A stretch of 64,000 nucleotides of DNA from NCBI RefSeq assembly GCF_902498185.1, contig NZ_CABVIX010000005.1, forward strand, positions 273,077 through 337,076, read 5' to 3'. The position numbers and the translations under genes are program-made. This document shows, in pieces, positions 1-8,688 of this stretch (positions are counted from its first letter, which is position 1; each line of letters begins with the position of its first letter). The notes beneath the pieces are model-generated. The model searched no databases. It was not told the DNA's origin and saw nothing but the letters and a program-made list of their open reading frames with translations. Source of the stretch: Pseudomonas fluorescens (GTDB lineage: Bacteria > Pseudomonadota > Gammaproteobacteria > Pseudomonadales > Pseudomonadaceae).

Positions 1-356
1 AGAAAGACGTCGAACCATTGCCGATGCCAGGCACCGAAGGCCGCTGGGTTACCACCCGCTTCGTCGACATGGCTGACATGCGCCACGATATGCACGTCAA
101 CATCGTCACGTTCCAGCCGGGCGGCGTGATTCCTTTCGCTGAAACACACGTCATGGAGCACGGGCTCTACGTGCTTGAAGGCAAGGCGGTCTACCGCTTG
201 AACCAGGACTGGGTCGAAGTCGAGGCCGGTGACTTCATGTGGCTGCGGGCCTTCTGCCCTCAAGCCTGCTATGCCGGCGGCCCTGGCCCGTTCCGCTACT
301 TGCTGTACAAGGACGTCAACCGCCATGTCCACCTGACCCTCAACCCCAATCGGTGA
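1..356 (+). CDS. allE: (S)-ureidoglycine aminohydrolase, C-terminal part (gene starts before the window)
   Basis: Open from position 3 to a TGA at 354-356 with no start needed inside the window, so this is the 3' part of a longer gene. The visible ~117 residues are a cupin barrel. The string ETHVMEHGLYVLEG carries the Glu/His metal ligands of the second cupin of ureidoglycine aminohydrolase, and GDFMWLRAFCPQACYAGGPG follows as in that family. The enzyme releases ammonia from S-ureidoglycine to give ureidoglycolate in allantoin breakdown. The rest of the purine-degradation genes would be expected to the left. It ends just before a strong terminator. Another bicupin is possible but less likely. 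Confidence 0.8.
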   Translation, partial: KDVEPLPMPGTEGRWVTTRFVDMADMRHDMHVNIVTFQPGGVIPFAETHVMEHGLYVLEGKAVYRLNQDWVEVEAGDFMWLRAFCPQACYAGGPGPFRYLLYKDVNRHVHLTLNPNR

Positions 357-372
357 GCCGGGTCAAGCACTG

Positions 373-401
373 AAAAGCCCGCCTTCAAGGCGGGCTTTTT
401 C
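373..401 (+). terminator. Rho-independent terminator
   Basis: A GC-rich inverted repeat, aaagcccgcc / ggcgggcttt with a TTCAA-type loop, runs into a T tract. It lies 17 bases after the ureidoglycine aminohydrolase stop and closes that operon. Confidence 0.9.
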
Positions 402-505
402 ATGCTCGGACAGTCAATTGCCGATCTCCCCGCAAAAAACTTGAACATCCGTCGCAGAGCGCTTTCGAATCTGGGTATAACATTCGAACTAGAGGAGCTC
501 GCGTC

Positions 506-565
506 ATGAACCTGTTCCCGCCCCGCTCCGTCCGGGTCCTGATCGGCTCAGGGACTCTGTCATGA
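506..565 (+). CDS. Possible 19-residue leader peptide, coupled to the next gene
   Basis: ATG at 506 follows a strong Shine-Dalgarno (AGAGGAG at 491-497, 8-nt spacing). The 19-codon frame ends in a TGA that overlaps the ATG at 562 (ATGA). The following gene has no ribosome site of its own, so translating this short frame could deliver ribosomes to it. The peptide begins MNLFPPRS and has no recognisable domain. This is an inference from signals only; it may not be a functional product. Confidence 0.35.
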   Translation: MNLFPPRSVRVLIGSGTLS

Positions 566-849
566 AGATGCCTTGCCGAGCCCCTAGTGCCTGCCTGCAT
601 CTGGATTTTTTGCGCGACACCCTGTTCGGTCCCGTTGCCCAGAGCGTGGAGTGCCATGTACAACTCGCCGCGCTCAATCTGCAAGGGCGCCCTGCCCTGC
701 AATTGCTGATCGATCCACCCTTGCCGGCAAAGCTCGAGCGCTCCCACAGCCTTGCGTTCGACTGGGAGGGTCGTCACTACCATGGGATCGTGCGTCATCA
801 TTACCGCTACGGTGACGGCGGGCTGAAGTTACTCGTGGAACTTCAATAG
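562..849 (+). CDS. Conserved small Pseudomonas protein, unknown function
   Basis: A 95-residue soluble protein. The N-terminal half is mixed and the C-terminal half is rich in basic and aromatic residues (the stretch HYHGIVRHHYRYGDGG near residues 72-87). No signal peptide or membrane segment is visible. The start was taken as the ATG overlapping the TGA of the preceding short frame; no Shine-Dalgarno stands directly before it. I do not recognise a family. It is isolated between a terminator and a convergent DUF1652 gene, so the context gives no function. Confidence 0.6.
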   Translation: MKMPCRAPSACLHLDFLRDTLFGPVAQSVECHVQLAALNLQGRPALQLLIDPPLPAKLERSHSLAFDWEGRHYHGIVRHHYRYGDGGLKLLVELQ

Positions 850-892
850 ACAATGCACCCGGCCAACAGAAGTTGACCGGGTGGCGGTCGAT

Positions 893-1156
893 TCAGGCAG
901 TCGCTCTGGCCACGCTGCGAAGGCTGCGGCGCTGCTCGGTGCGCAATTGCGCCACCAGGTCAGCGAGGTCGCGACAGCTTTTTAGGCTGTCCAACGGAAT
1001 TCCGGTGACGGTCAGGCAATCATTCAGACTCTGGCCCTGCCCGAGGCGAATGGTCAGGCATTCACCATCGGGACAGGACACCTCGCAGCGATCGGGCAGG
1101 CAGGCCTGCTCGATGATCTGACGCATTTCAAGCATTGAAACACCAATCAACGACAT
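893..1156 (-). CDS. DUF1652 family protein
   Basis: 87 residues. The N-terminal motif MLEMRQIIEQACLP followed by RCEVSCPDG is the signature of DUF1652, a small family confined largely to Pseudomonas and of unknown role. An upstream GTG/ATG is possible, but the ATG at 1156 is preceded by a near-perfect AGGAGG with 8-nt spacing, which decides the start. The C-terminus is basic (RRSLRSVARATA). Monocistronic, convergent with the small gene on its left. Confidence 0.8.
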   Translation of the reverse strand: MSLIGVSMLEMRQIIEQACLPDRCEVSCPDGECLTIRLGQGQSLNDCLTVTGIPLDSLKSCRDLADLVAQLRTEQRRSLRSVARATA

Positions 1157-1368
1157 GGTACGGCCCTCCTGCAAGGATGATCACATGTAGTCAGTACGCT
1201 CTCTGGCGGTCAGGTGCCAATTGAAAATGGGCATGCTCACGCCGGCTTCGATTTGCAGCGGCAATCGCCCAGACACTGCACCAAAGTGCACCTTAGTGGA
1301 AGATCATCATAGGCTGCACAGAGTTCGGCTGGTGGTTTTCTTCATGCGACAGGCGGTTCCGAGCCGAA

Positions 1369-1998
1369 CTAGGAAAAAGATGATTCGACAAAAAGCAGAG
1401 GGTACAGCGATATCACCAGCAGGGTCGCCATCAGCAGATTGAACAGCATCAACCAGCGCGGGTTCTGCAGGACATTGCGCAAGGCGCTGCCAAACATTAC
1501 CCAGACGCCCACACTGGGCAGGTTGACCAGCGCGAAGACTGCCGCGATGACGATCACATTGACCACGTACCCCTGGGCCGGGGTGTAGGTGGTAATGGCG
1601 CCTACCGCCATGACCCAAGCCTTGGGATTGACCCACTGGAACGCCGCAGCGCCCCAGAAGCCCATAGGCTTGTGCGCACCTGGCCCCGATGCACCGAGTG
1701 GACCGGACGTGGCGATTTTCCACGCCAGGTACAACAGGTATGCAGCGCCGGTGTAGCGCAGGATGCTGTAGAGCATCGGCCAGGCCTTGAACACCTCGCC
1801 CAGGCCAAGGCCGACCGCCAGCACCATGACCATGAAGCCGATACTGATGCCCAGTGCATGGGGTATCGAGCGACGCACCCCGAAGTTGACCCCGGAGGCC
1901 AGGAGCATCGTGTTGTTGGGGCCCGGCGTGATCGATGAAACGAAGGCGAAAAGCACGAAGGCGGTGAACAAGTCGAGGGAGCTGAGCATGGCAGGCAT
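1369..1998 (-). CDS. LysE/RhtB-family amino acid exporter
   Basis: 209 residues, the usual length for the family, with about six hydrophobic segments. The N-terminal signature SSITPGPNNTMLLASGVNFG (about residues 21-40) is diagnostic of LysE/RhtB translocators, which export amino acids or derivatives across the inner membrane by proton exchange. The nearest types are cysteine/O-acetylserine or homoserine exporters, but substrate cannot be read from sequence. Start choice between residues 1 and 4 is open because neither has a clear ribosome site. No regulator lies directly alongside. Confidence 0.85.
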   Translation of the reverse strand: MPAMLSSLDLFTAFVLFAFVSSITPGPNNTMLLASGVNFGVRRSIPHALGISIGFMVMVLAVGLGLGEVFKAWPMLYSILRYTGAAYLLYLAWKIATSGPLGASGPGAHKPMGFWGAAAFQWVNPKAWVMAVGAITTYTPAQGYVVNVIVIAAVFALVNLPSVGVWVMFGSALRNVLQNPRWLMLFNLLMATLLVISLYPLLFVESSFS

Positions 1999-2235
1999 CT
2001 GTCGGCGTTAGGAGTAGGTTCACAGTAGCCGAGATGATGATGCCAGGACCCGTACAGTTGGTCTCCATTGTCGCAATACACTTTACTGTACTTTCCAACC
2101 CCCTCCGTGATGCACTTCGCCAAGGGAAGAGGAAATTTCCTACAGCGTCTGCGGAAACGTCCTATATAAAATCAAAGGCTGTGAAAACCATGATCCTGCC
2201 GTCTGCAACCGGACCATCCCCGAGAGGCCTCGCTC

Positions 2236-2574
2236 ATGCATTCGGTAAACTGCCCGACCACGCAGCTCAAGTACAACCTCTTCCAGCTCCTCAAGCATGA
2301 AGTGAGCAACCCCGACGACGATCCCCACTGGAGCGGCGTGATGTTTTTCTGCGCCACCGACGAGCACACACGCACGCTGATCGAGCAGATCGAGATCCTG
2401 GCCAGCGAGGCGTTCTTCGACCCCCGTGGGCGTGCGATCCACCACCGCCTTCGGGCGGCGGCCGTTGAAGGTATCCGGGTGCGGCAGGTCAAGAATGCGT
2501 CGCCGGAAGAAACCGTGATCCGCATCACCCTGCCCGAACGGGGGTACATCACGGTAAGCGCGTTACGGCTTTAG
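2236..2574 (+). CDS. Hypothetical protein
   Basis: 112 residues, soluble, with no signal peptide. It has an acidic N-terminal half and a basic helix near residues 70-90 (RAIHHRLRAAAVEGIRVRQV). The C-terminus (TVIRITLPERGYITVSALRL) looks like a beta strand pair. A weak purine-rich site (GAGAGG) precedes the ATG. No family is recognised. It overlaps the 3' end of the convergent AraC regulator gene by 26 bp, so one of the two C-termini may be variable between strains. Confidence 0.55.
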   Translation: MHSVNCPTTQLKYNLFQLLKHEVSNPDDDPHWSGVMFFCATDEHTRTLIEQIEILASEAFFDPRGRAIHHRLRAAAVEGIRVRQVKNASPEETVIRITLPERGYITVSALRL

Positions 2575-3631
2575 CGTGCAAGCCCAGACCGGACCCCTGA
2601 TCCACAATCCGCCCTCCCTGGGCACCCGCTACCAGGCGCGCCCTGTAGCCGCCGGGACTTTGCCCCGTCCATTTCCTGAAGGCCCGGTGAAAAGCGCTGG
2701 ATTCCTGGAAACCCGTCAGCTCGGCGATTTCGGCGATGCTCAGCGTGTCATCGCGTAGACAGTCAAAGGCCATGGCGCGGCGTACCTCATCCTTGATCTG
2801 CCGGAACGAACGACCTTCGCGCACCAGTTGGCGGCGGAAAGTACTGGCGCTGATCCTCTCTTGCGCGGCCATCTCGGTCAGGGTCGGCCACTGCCCGAGA
2901 CTGCGCGCGCGCAGATGCCGGTATACCCTGGCAGCCAGGCCATGCTGGTGGCGGAAGCGGATCACCAGCCACTGGGGTGCGCTGCGCAGGAAGGTCTTGA
3001 GTGCTGCCAGGTCCTGCACCACGGGAAGACGCAGGTACTGCGCATCGAACTCGACTTCGCTGCGCCCCGTGCCCAGCTGCAGGTCAGCCCCCCACATCAG
3101 CGGATCATCCTCCTGCGTGGGACGGGCGATGGCCAGCTCGGTACGGTCGATGGCAATACGTTGACCCGCCAGCCAGCACAGCAGGCTGATCACCAGGACC
3201 AGGAAGGTTTCCTCGGCGTAGACGCGGGTCAGCGGATCCTCGATGTCTGATTGCAGGCTGATCACGGCGCGTCCCCCGCGCACGGTGAGGGTGCCGCGTA
3301 CATCACGCAGAAACAGCGCGAAATTGTTCAGGCATTGGCGCAGTGCCTTCTCCAGGTTTGGCTCCTGGATCAGGCTGCGGCAGATAAGTGCGAAGCTACC
3401 TTGGGGCATACCGTGGCGATCGAGCCCAAAGAACTCGTCACCCAGGGCCTGGATCACTTCCAGCCAGATTCTGGCAAACGCAGTAGCCGGGACCCGTGCC
3501 TGGGGCTGTTCGAGGACCTGTGGATCGACGCCCGCTGCAGACAACAGCGCATCGCGCCGCTGCGGCTGGTCGCGCAGGGCGTGGAGCATGGCATGGAGGA
3601 AGTACACGGCGACCGAGTCGCTATCGCGCAT
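2549..3631 (-). CDS. AraC-family transcriptional regulator
   Basis: 360 residues from the ATG at 3631. The open frame extends further upstream, but the family N-terminus (VYFLHAMLHALRDQPQRRDA) starts just after this methionine. The N-terminal ~200 residues resemble the AraC-type ligand-binding domain of OruR/ArgR-like Pseudomonas regulators. The C-terminal ~90 residues hold two helix-turn-helix units (TEMAAQERISASTFRRQL and IAEIAELTGFQESSAFHRAF) and the usual end FRKWTGQSPGGYR. It is divergent from the thiolase operon, 166 bp apart, and probably regulates it, which is an inference from position. Confidence 0.85.
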   Translation of the reverse strand: MRDSDSVAVYFLHAMLHALRDQPQRRDALLSAAGVDPQVLEQPQARVPATAFARIWLEVIQALGDEFFGLDRHGMPQGSFALICRSLIQEPNLEKALRQCLNNFALFLRDVRGTLTVRGGRAVISLQSDIEDPLTRVYAEETFLVLVISLLCWLAGQRIAIDRTELAIARPTQEDDPLMWGADLQLGTGRSEVEFDAQYLRLPVVQDLAALKTFLRSAPQWLVIRFRHQHGLAARVYRHLRARSLGQWPTLTEMAAQERISASTFRRQLVREGRSFRQIKDEVRRAMAFDCLRDDTLSIAEIAELTGFQESSAFHRAFRKWTGQSPGGYRARLVAGAQGGRIVDQGSGLGLHAKAVTRLP

Positions 3632-3797
3632 GGCGGTTTCGCTGCCTGTGTCGAGTGGCAAAAAATGCCAGGGTGGCTGAACAGTTACGGCATAGGCCGT
3701 GCCTTGCTGATTGCCTAGACTCGGTCTACCCCGCGGGTGCTGGCATTGTCGCAGAGCCTGGCCCGGGCCCGCCACGTTTTCACTCATCGGAGCGTTC

Positions 3798-4982
3798 ATG
3801 AGCAGTACGCAGATCTATGTCCTCAGTGCCGTACGTTCGGCGATCGGCAGCTTCGGGGGCTCACTCAAGGACCTGCCCTTGAGCGACCTGGCCACTACCG
3901 TCAGCCGTGCCGCACTGTACCGTTCAGGTCTCGCGCCGGAGCAGATTGGCCATGTGGTGATGGGCAACGTCATCCCCACCGAACCGCGTGATGCTTACCT
4001 GGGCCGGGTAGCCGCCATGAACGCCGGGATCCCCAAGGAGACGCCCGCGTTCAACGTCAACCGCCTGTGCGGATCGGGCCTACAGGCTATCGTATCAGCA
4101 GCCCAGAGCCTGATGCTCGGGGATACGCAGGCGGCATTGGCAGCGGGCGCCGAGTCGATGAGCCGCAGTCCCTTCCTGCTGGCGCAGGCACGCTGGGGCA
4201 TGCGCATGGGCGACATGCAGGCGGTGGACTACATGCTTGGCATCCTCAAGGACCCGTTCGAGCACTTCCACATGGGCGTTACCGCCGAAAATGTCGCCAC
4301 TGCCCATGGCATCACCCGGCAGATGCAAGACGACCTGGCACTCACCAGCCATCGCCGCGCGGCGCGAGCCATGGCCGAGGGCCGCTTCGCAGGGCAGATC
4401 GTCCCGATCGAGCTGAAGACGCGCAAAGGTGTCGTTCAGTTCAGCGCGGATGAGCACGTGCGCGCCGACGTCAGCGCCGAGCAACTGGCCGGCATGAAAC
4501 CTGTGTTCAAGCAGGACGGCAGCGTCACCGCCGGCAACGCCAGCGGGCTGAACGATGGTGCGGCAGGGCTGGTGCTGGCCACCGGCGATCTGGTGCACCG
4601 GCACGGGCTCAAGCCGCTGGCACGCCTGGTGACCTATGCTCACGCGGGCCTGGAGCCCCACCTGATGGGGCTCGGGCCGATCCCGGCGACGCGCATGGCG
4701 CTCCAGAAGGCCGGGCTCACGGTCGAGGATCTGGACGTGATCGAGTCCAACGAGGCATTCGCGGCACAGGCCTGCGCCGTGGCCCGCGCCCTTGACTTCG
4801 ATCCGCAGAAGGTCAACCCCAACGGCTCGGGCGTTTCCCTGGGCCACCCGGTCGGCGCTACCGGTGCAATCATCGCGACAAAAGCCATTCATGAACTACA
4901 CCGTACCCAGGGCCGCTATGCCCTGGCCACCATGTGCATCGGCGGCGGCCAAGGGATTGCCGTCATCTTCGAACGCACCTGA
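3798..4982 (+). CDS. Acetyl-CoA C-acyltransferase (thiolase)
   Basis: 394 residues. It cleaves 3-ketoacyl-CoA with CoA, or condenses two acyl-CoAs in reverse. The active-site cysteine is in NRLCGSGLQAI (Cys near residue 89). The second motif NEAFAAQACAVARAL and the C-terminal GHPVGATGA and CIGGGQGIA carry the catalytic His and second Cys. Start: ATG at 3798 after GGAG; longer in-frame starts lack homology. First gene of a three-gene operon with a 3-hydroxyacyl-CoA dehydrogenase 15 bp downstream and a TetR regulator, indicating a small beta-oxidation or short-chain acyl-CoA module. Confidence 0.92.
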   Translation: MSSTQIYVLSAVRSAIGSFGGSLKDLPLSDLATTVSRAALYRSGLAPEQIGHVVMGNVIPTEPRDAYLGRVAAMNAGIPKETPAFNVNRLCGSGLQAIVSAAQSLMLGDTQAALAAGAESMSRSPFLLAQARWGMRMGDMQAVDYMLGILKDPFEHFHMGVTAENVATAHGITRQMQDDLALTSHRRAARAMAEGRFAGQIVPIELKTRKGVVQFSADEHVRADVSAEQLAGMKPVFKQDGSVTAGNASGLNDGAAGLVLATGDLVHRHGLKPLARLVTYAHAGLEPHLMGLGPIPATRMALQKAGLTVEDLDVIESNEAFAAQACAVARALDFDPQKVNPNGSGVSLGHPVGATGAIIATKAIHELHRTQGRYALATMCIGGGQGIAVIFERT

Positions 4983-4997
4983 AAGGAACCCGCACAG

Positions 4998-5846
4998 ATG
5001 AACATCGAACAGATTGCCGTGATCGGCGCCGGTACCATGGGCAACGGCATTGCCCAGGTATGCGCCATAGCGGGCTACCAGGTGACCCTGATCGACGTCA
5101 CCGACACCGCGCTGCAGCGTGGCCTGGCCACCTTGGGCAACAACCTCGAGCGCCAGGTCAACAAACAGACCCTATCCCGCGAACAGGCCGATGCCGCGCT
5201 GACGCGTATCCGCACCAGCACCGATTACGCAGACCTGAGCTCGGTGCAGCTGGTAATCGAAGCCGCTACCGAAAACCTGGCGCTCAAGCAGCGCATCCTC
5301 CAGCAGGTTGCGGCCAACGTCGCCGGCGACTGCCTGATCGCCACCAATACCTCGTCGCTGTCGGTCACTCAACTGGCGGCGGCCATCGAGCATCCCGAGC
5401 GGTTTATCGGCGTGCATTTCTTCAACCCGGTGCCGATGATGGCCCTGGTCGAAGTCATCCGGGGCCTGCAGACCAGCGACACCACCTACGCGCAGGCCCT
5501 GCTGGTGACCGAAAAAGTCGGCAAGACGCCGATCAGCTCGGGCAACCGCCCGGGGTTCGTGGTCAATCGCATCCTGGTCCCGATGATCAACGAGGCGATT
5601 TTCGTTCGCCAGGAAGGCTTGGCCAGCGCGCAAGACATCGACACCGGCATGCGCCTGGGCTGCAATCAACCGATCGGCCCGCTGGCCTTGGCTGATCTGA
5701 TCGGGCTGGACACGCTGCTGGCGATCATGGAAGCCTTCCATGAGGGCTTCAACGACAGCAAGTACCGGCCGGCCCCGCTGCTCAAGGAAATGGTCGCCGC
5801 GGGCTATCTGGGCCGCAAGAGTGGCCGTGGATTCTTTACCTACTGA
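4998..5846 (+). CDS. 3-hydroxybutyryl-CoA dehydrogenase
   Basis: 282 residues, the normal length for PaaH/Hbd-type enzymes. Rossmann motif GAGTMGNGIAQ sits at residues 10-20. The catalytic region contains GVHFFNPVPMMALVE with the active-site His-Glu pair, and the C-terminal dimerisation domain has NRPGFVVNRIL and the end GYLGRKSGRGFFTY. It oxidises 3-hydroxyacyl-CoA to 3-ketoacyl-CoA with NAD, directly upstream in chemistry of the neighbouring thiolase. Spacing to the thiolase is 15 bp and to the regulator 11 bp, so all three are probably co-transcribed. Confidence 0.92.
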   Translation: MNIEQIAVIGAGTMGNGIAQVCAIAGYQVTLIDVTDTALQRGLATLGNNLERQVNKQTLSREQADAALTRIRTSTDYADLSSVQLVIEAATENLALKQRILQQVAANVAGDCLIATNTSSLSVTQLAAAIEHPERFIGVHFFNPVPMMALVEVIRGLQTSDTTYAQALLVTEKVGKTPISSGNRPGFVVNRILVPMINEAIFVRQEGLASAQDIDTGMRLGCNQPIGPLALADLIGLDTLLAIMEAFHEGFNDSKYRPAPLLKEMVAAGYLGRKSGRGFFTY

Positions 5847-5857
5847 GGAGTATCGCC

Positions 5858-6466
5858 ATGACGTTGAACGCCGCTTTGCGCTATGCAAGCTTCGATGATC
5901 GGCGTGACAAGGCCATGGCGCTGTTCGCCGAGAAGGGCTTCGGTCAGGTCAGCATGCGCGAGCTGGCAAGCCACCTCGGGCTGGCCGCAGGTTCTCTGTA
6001 CCATCATTTTCCCAGCAAGCAGGCTCTGCTCTACGACCTGATCGAGGAACTCTTCGAGGAGCTCGAGGCTACGCTTGAGCAGGGACGGCGCGCCGTCGCG
6101 CGGGGTCAACCTGCCCTGCCCCCTCTGATTGCCGCACATTGGGCGCTGCATGCCGAACGGCCGCTGCAGTTTCGCCTGGCCGACCGCGACCTGTGCTGCC
6201 TGGGCGAGCACCAGCAGCAACGCCTCGCGGGCCTGCGCAAGGCATATGAGACTGAGTTATTGAAACTGATTGCGCCCGGCGCCCGGGTGTCAGGAGAGAC
6301 CCTGGCCGCCACCGCCCACGTCGTCGCCACCCTGCTCAACGGCTTGCCGGGCTGGTTGCAGGCACGCGATCTACCCCAGGATCATGGCCTGGCGTTGATG
6401 GAAAGCTTGTTGCTTGGCGGCGTGGAGCGCACATTGCGCGCCGACGGATCGACCCGGCACGCCTGA
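5858..6466 (+). CDS. TetR-family transcriptional regulator
   Basis: 202 residues. The N-terminal helix-turn-helix is clear: ALFAEKGFGQVSMRELASHL then GLAAGSLYHHFPSKQALLYD (residues ~22-62). The remaining helical ligand-binding half is divergent, as usual for TetR. The start ATG at 5858 is preceded by GAGGAG with good spacing. Third gene of the thiolase/dehydrogenase operon, so probably a local repressor responding to an acyl-CoA; the ligand is inferred. It ends 4 bp before the convergent response-regulator gene. Confidence 0.88.
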   Translation: MTLNAALRYASFDDRRDKAMALFAEKGFGQVSMRELASHLGLAAGSLYHHFPSKQALLYDLIEELFEELEATLEQGRRAVARGQPALPPLIAAHWALHAERPLQFRLADRDLCCLGEHQQQRLAGLRKAYETELLKLIAPGARVSGETLAATAHVVATLLNGLPGWLQARDLPQDHGLALMESLLLGGVERTLRADGSTRHA

Positions 6467-6470
6467 GCGC

Positions 6471-6848
6471 TCAGCGCAGCAATTCCTGGATCTTGTCATG
6501 CAGGGTCTCGAGGTCGAAGGGCTTGGCCAGGATCGGCGCCTGGCGGGCGATCGGGCTTCCGGACTCGAGAATCTCCGCGGGATAACCGCTGATGAAGATC
6601 ACCTTCAGGTCTGGACGCAGCTTGACCGCGGGCTCGGCGATTTCTACGCCAGAGATGCCGCCTGGAAGCCGGAAGTCGGTCACCATCAGGTCCAGGTGCG
6701 GCTTGCGAGCCAGTATATCGAACGCCTGTTCGCCGTCTTCGGCCACCAGCACGTGGTAGCCCTCGCCTGAGAGATAATCCTTGAGGATCATCCGGATAGC
6801 GGGCTCGTCTTCGACGACCAGTACAACATCTTGCGCATCTTCACTCAT
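6471..6848 (-). CDS. Single-domain response regulator
   Basis: 125 residues, one receiver domain and no output domain. The acidic pocket is VVEDEP near the start, the phospho-acceptor Asp is in LMVTDFRLPGG, and the signalling residues are in FISGYP and the Lys of ILAKPFD. A GTG at 6896 overlaps the stop of the upstream kinase gene and is a possible alternative start, but the ATG at 6848 has a better ribosome site and gives the usual receiver N-terminus. Last gene of the kinase-CheR-CheB-kinase operon, and probably the phosphorylation partner of one of its kinases. Confidence 0.85.
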   Translation of the reverse strand: MSEDAQDVVLVVEDEPAIRMILKDYLSGEGYHVLVAEDGEQAFDILARKPHLDLMVTDFRLPGGISGVEIAEPAVKLRPDLKVIFISGYPAEILESGSPIARQAPILAKPFDLETLHDKIQELLR

Positions 6849-6892
6849 GCCAACGCCTTGAATATCAATAGGATGGCCATACGACCCCGGGC

Positions 6893-8119
6893 TCACGCAG
6901 AGGTTGCCTGCTCCCGACCACTTTCTTGCAGCACCTCGGTCATGGGCAGGTGGATACTGAAGGTCGAACCTTTGCCCTCTTCACTTTCGACGCGGATTTC
7001 GCCGTTGTGCGCCAAGACGATCTGCTCCGAGATATACAGCCCAAGCCCAAGCCCTGCGCTCACCTGATGCGCCGCCACTCGCTCGAATTGCTGGAAGATC
7101 CGCTGCTGATTGTGCGCGCTGATGCCGATGCCCCGGTCCTGCACCTGCACACAGGCCATACCGGCCTGCGCGAACACCCGCACCTTGACCGGCTGGCTCT
7201 GGCCGTAGCGCAAGGCATTGCTGAGCAAGTTGGCAATGACCTGCTCGATGCGGAACTCGTCCCACTCACCGTGCAGCGCCTCGCAACGTTCGAGCTCGAT
7301 CACCGAGGCCGAAGCGGCTGCCTGATTCGCGAAGTTCTCCACCAGGCCTTGGACCAGCGGGCCCAGATCGAATCGCTTGGGCCGGATCGACAGCTTGCCG
7401 GTACGAATGCGCGATACATCGAGCATGTCTTCGATGAGCCGGATGAGACTGTTGATCTGGCGCTCGTCACGCTCGACCATCGCGCGCATCTTGTCGAGGG
7501 TAAAGGCTTCGGCGTTATCGCGCGCCAGGTGCATCTTGCGCAACTGGGTTTCAAGGATCAGGCCATTGAGCGGTGTGCGCACTTCGTGCGAGACAATCGA
7601 CATGAAGTCATCGCGCATGCGCACGGCATGCTCAAGCTCGCTGCGTGCCACCTGCAACTGCCCCAGCAACTGCTCCTGCTCCTGGCGGCTGCGCTCCAGG
7701 GCTTCAAGCTGCTGGCCGAGCGTCTTGCGCTGGCGGTACAGGTCGACAAATACCGAGACCTTGCTCTTGACCGCATGGTTGTCCAAGGGTTTGTGGAGAA
7801 AGTCTACCGCGCCGCTCTCGTAGCCCTTGAAGGCATAGTTCAGTTCGCGGCCCGCAGCACTGACAAATACGATCGGAATGTTCTTGGTCTTCTCGGTACC
7901 GCGCATCAGCTCGGCAAGCTCGAAGCCGTTCATGCCAGGCATCTGCACGTCGAGAATGGCCAGCGCGAACTCGTGCTCGAGCAGCAGGGACAACGCCGCC
8001 TCGGCGCAGTTGGCCTTGTGCACTTCACGGTCGGCCCCCTGGATCAGCGCTTCAAGCGCCAGCAGGTTTTCCGGCAGGTCATCGACGATCAGCAGCTTGG
8101 CTGGGATAGGGCTTAGCAT
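6893..8119 (-). CDS. Hybrid sensor: N-terminal receiver plus histidine kinase
   Basis: 408 residues, cytoplasmic. An N-terminal receiver (LLIVDDLPENLLALEAL, Asp in AILDVQMPGMNG) is followed by a coiled coil near residues 130-165. A HisKA domain with H-box SHEVRTPLNG comes next, then a HATPase with N-box NLLSNALRYG, G1 DRGIGIS and G2 GLGLGLYIS. The architecture, receiver first, is common for kinases that take input from partner proteins rather than from a membrane sensor. It overlaps the CheB gene by 7 bp and is probably coupled to the downstream response regulator by a GTGA overlap or short gap. Confidence 0.9.
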   Translation of the reverse strand: MLSPIPAKLLIVDDLPENLLALEALIQGADREVHKANCAEAALSLLLEHEFALAILDVQMPGMNGFELAELMRGTEKTKNIPIVFVSAAGRELNYAFKGYESGAVDFLHKPLDNHAVKSKVSVFVDLYRQRKTLGQQLEALERSRQEQEQLLGQLQVARSELEHAVRMRDDFMSIVSHEVRTPLNGLILETQLRKMHLARDNAEAFTLDKMRAMVERDERQINSLIRLIEDMLDVSRIRTGKLSIRPKRFDLGPLVQGLVENFANQAAASASVIELERCEALHGEWDEFRIEQVIANLLSNALRYGQSQPVKVRVFAQAGMACVQVQDRGIGISAHNQQRIFQQFERVAAHQVSAGLGLGLYISEQIVLAHNGEIRVESEEGKGSTFSIHLPMTEVLQESGREQATSA

Positions 8120-8688
8120 TCACTGGGTTCCAAGGTGGCGAGCAATTGCCCGATACCGCTCAGAGAAAGTATATGGTCTGGCTGGTGCAAGGCCAGTGCG
8201 GCCTCGGGCATCAGTGCGACCTGTGCTTCGCGGGGATCCTGGACCACGGTCCGGCCTCCGCTTTGTTTGATATAGGCAAGGCCGCGGGCGCCATCTTCGT
8301 TGGCACCCGTCAGCAGTACACCCAGGAGTTCGCGCCCAAAGGCGTCAGCCGCCGATTCGAACAGGAAATCGATCGCCGGGCGAGAAAAATGCACGGGGTC
8401 TTCCTGGCTAAGGGACAGCCGCCCATCGAGTTCTACCGACAGATGGTAGCCCGGGCCTGCGACATAGATCGTACCGGGGGCGATACGTTCCTTGTCCCGG
8501 CCCTGCACTACCGGGCGCAGCAACTTGCGCTGCATCACCTCGGCCAGTTGACTGTCACGGTCCTCAGGCAGGTGCAGCACGCATACGACAGGTATCGCGT
8601 AGCCGGGCGGCAACGCCCCCAGCACCGTGAACAGCGCCGCCACGCCGCCGGCGGACGCGCCGATCACCACCGCCCTGGTCCTGCTCAT
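8113..8688 (-). CDS. cheB: CheB-type protein-glutamate methylesterase, catalytic domain only
   Basis: 191 residues. It lacks the N-terminal receiver of classical CheB. The catalytic Ser is in IGASAGGVAAL, the His in VLHLPEDRDS and the Asp in LLTGANEDGARGL. It removes methyl groups or deamidates glutamines on a chemoreceptor-like partner. The start ATG at 8688 overlaps the CheR stop (ATGA). Because it stands with CheR and two kinases but no receptor or CheW, the operon belongs to the CheR/CheB-plus-hybrid-kinase class rather than to the motility pathway; the target is unknown. Confidence 0.9.
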   Translation of the reverse strand: MSRTRAVVIGASAGGVAALFTVLGALPPGYAIPVVCVLHLPEDRDSQLAEVMQRKLLRPVVQGRDKERIAPGTIYVAGPGYHLSVELDGRLSLSQEDPVHFSRPAIDFLFESAADAFGRELLGVLLTGANEDGARGLAYIKQSGGRTVVQDPREAQVALMPEAALALHQPDHILSLSGIGQLLATLEPSEC

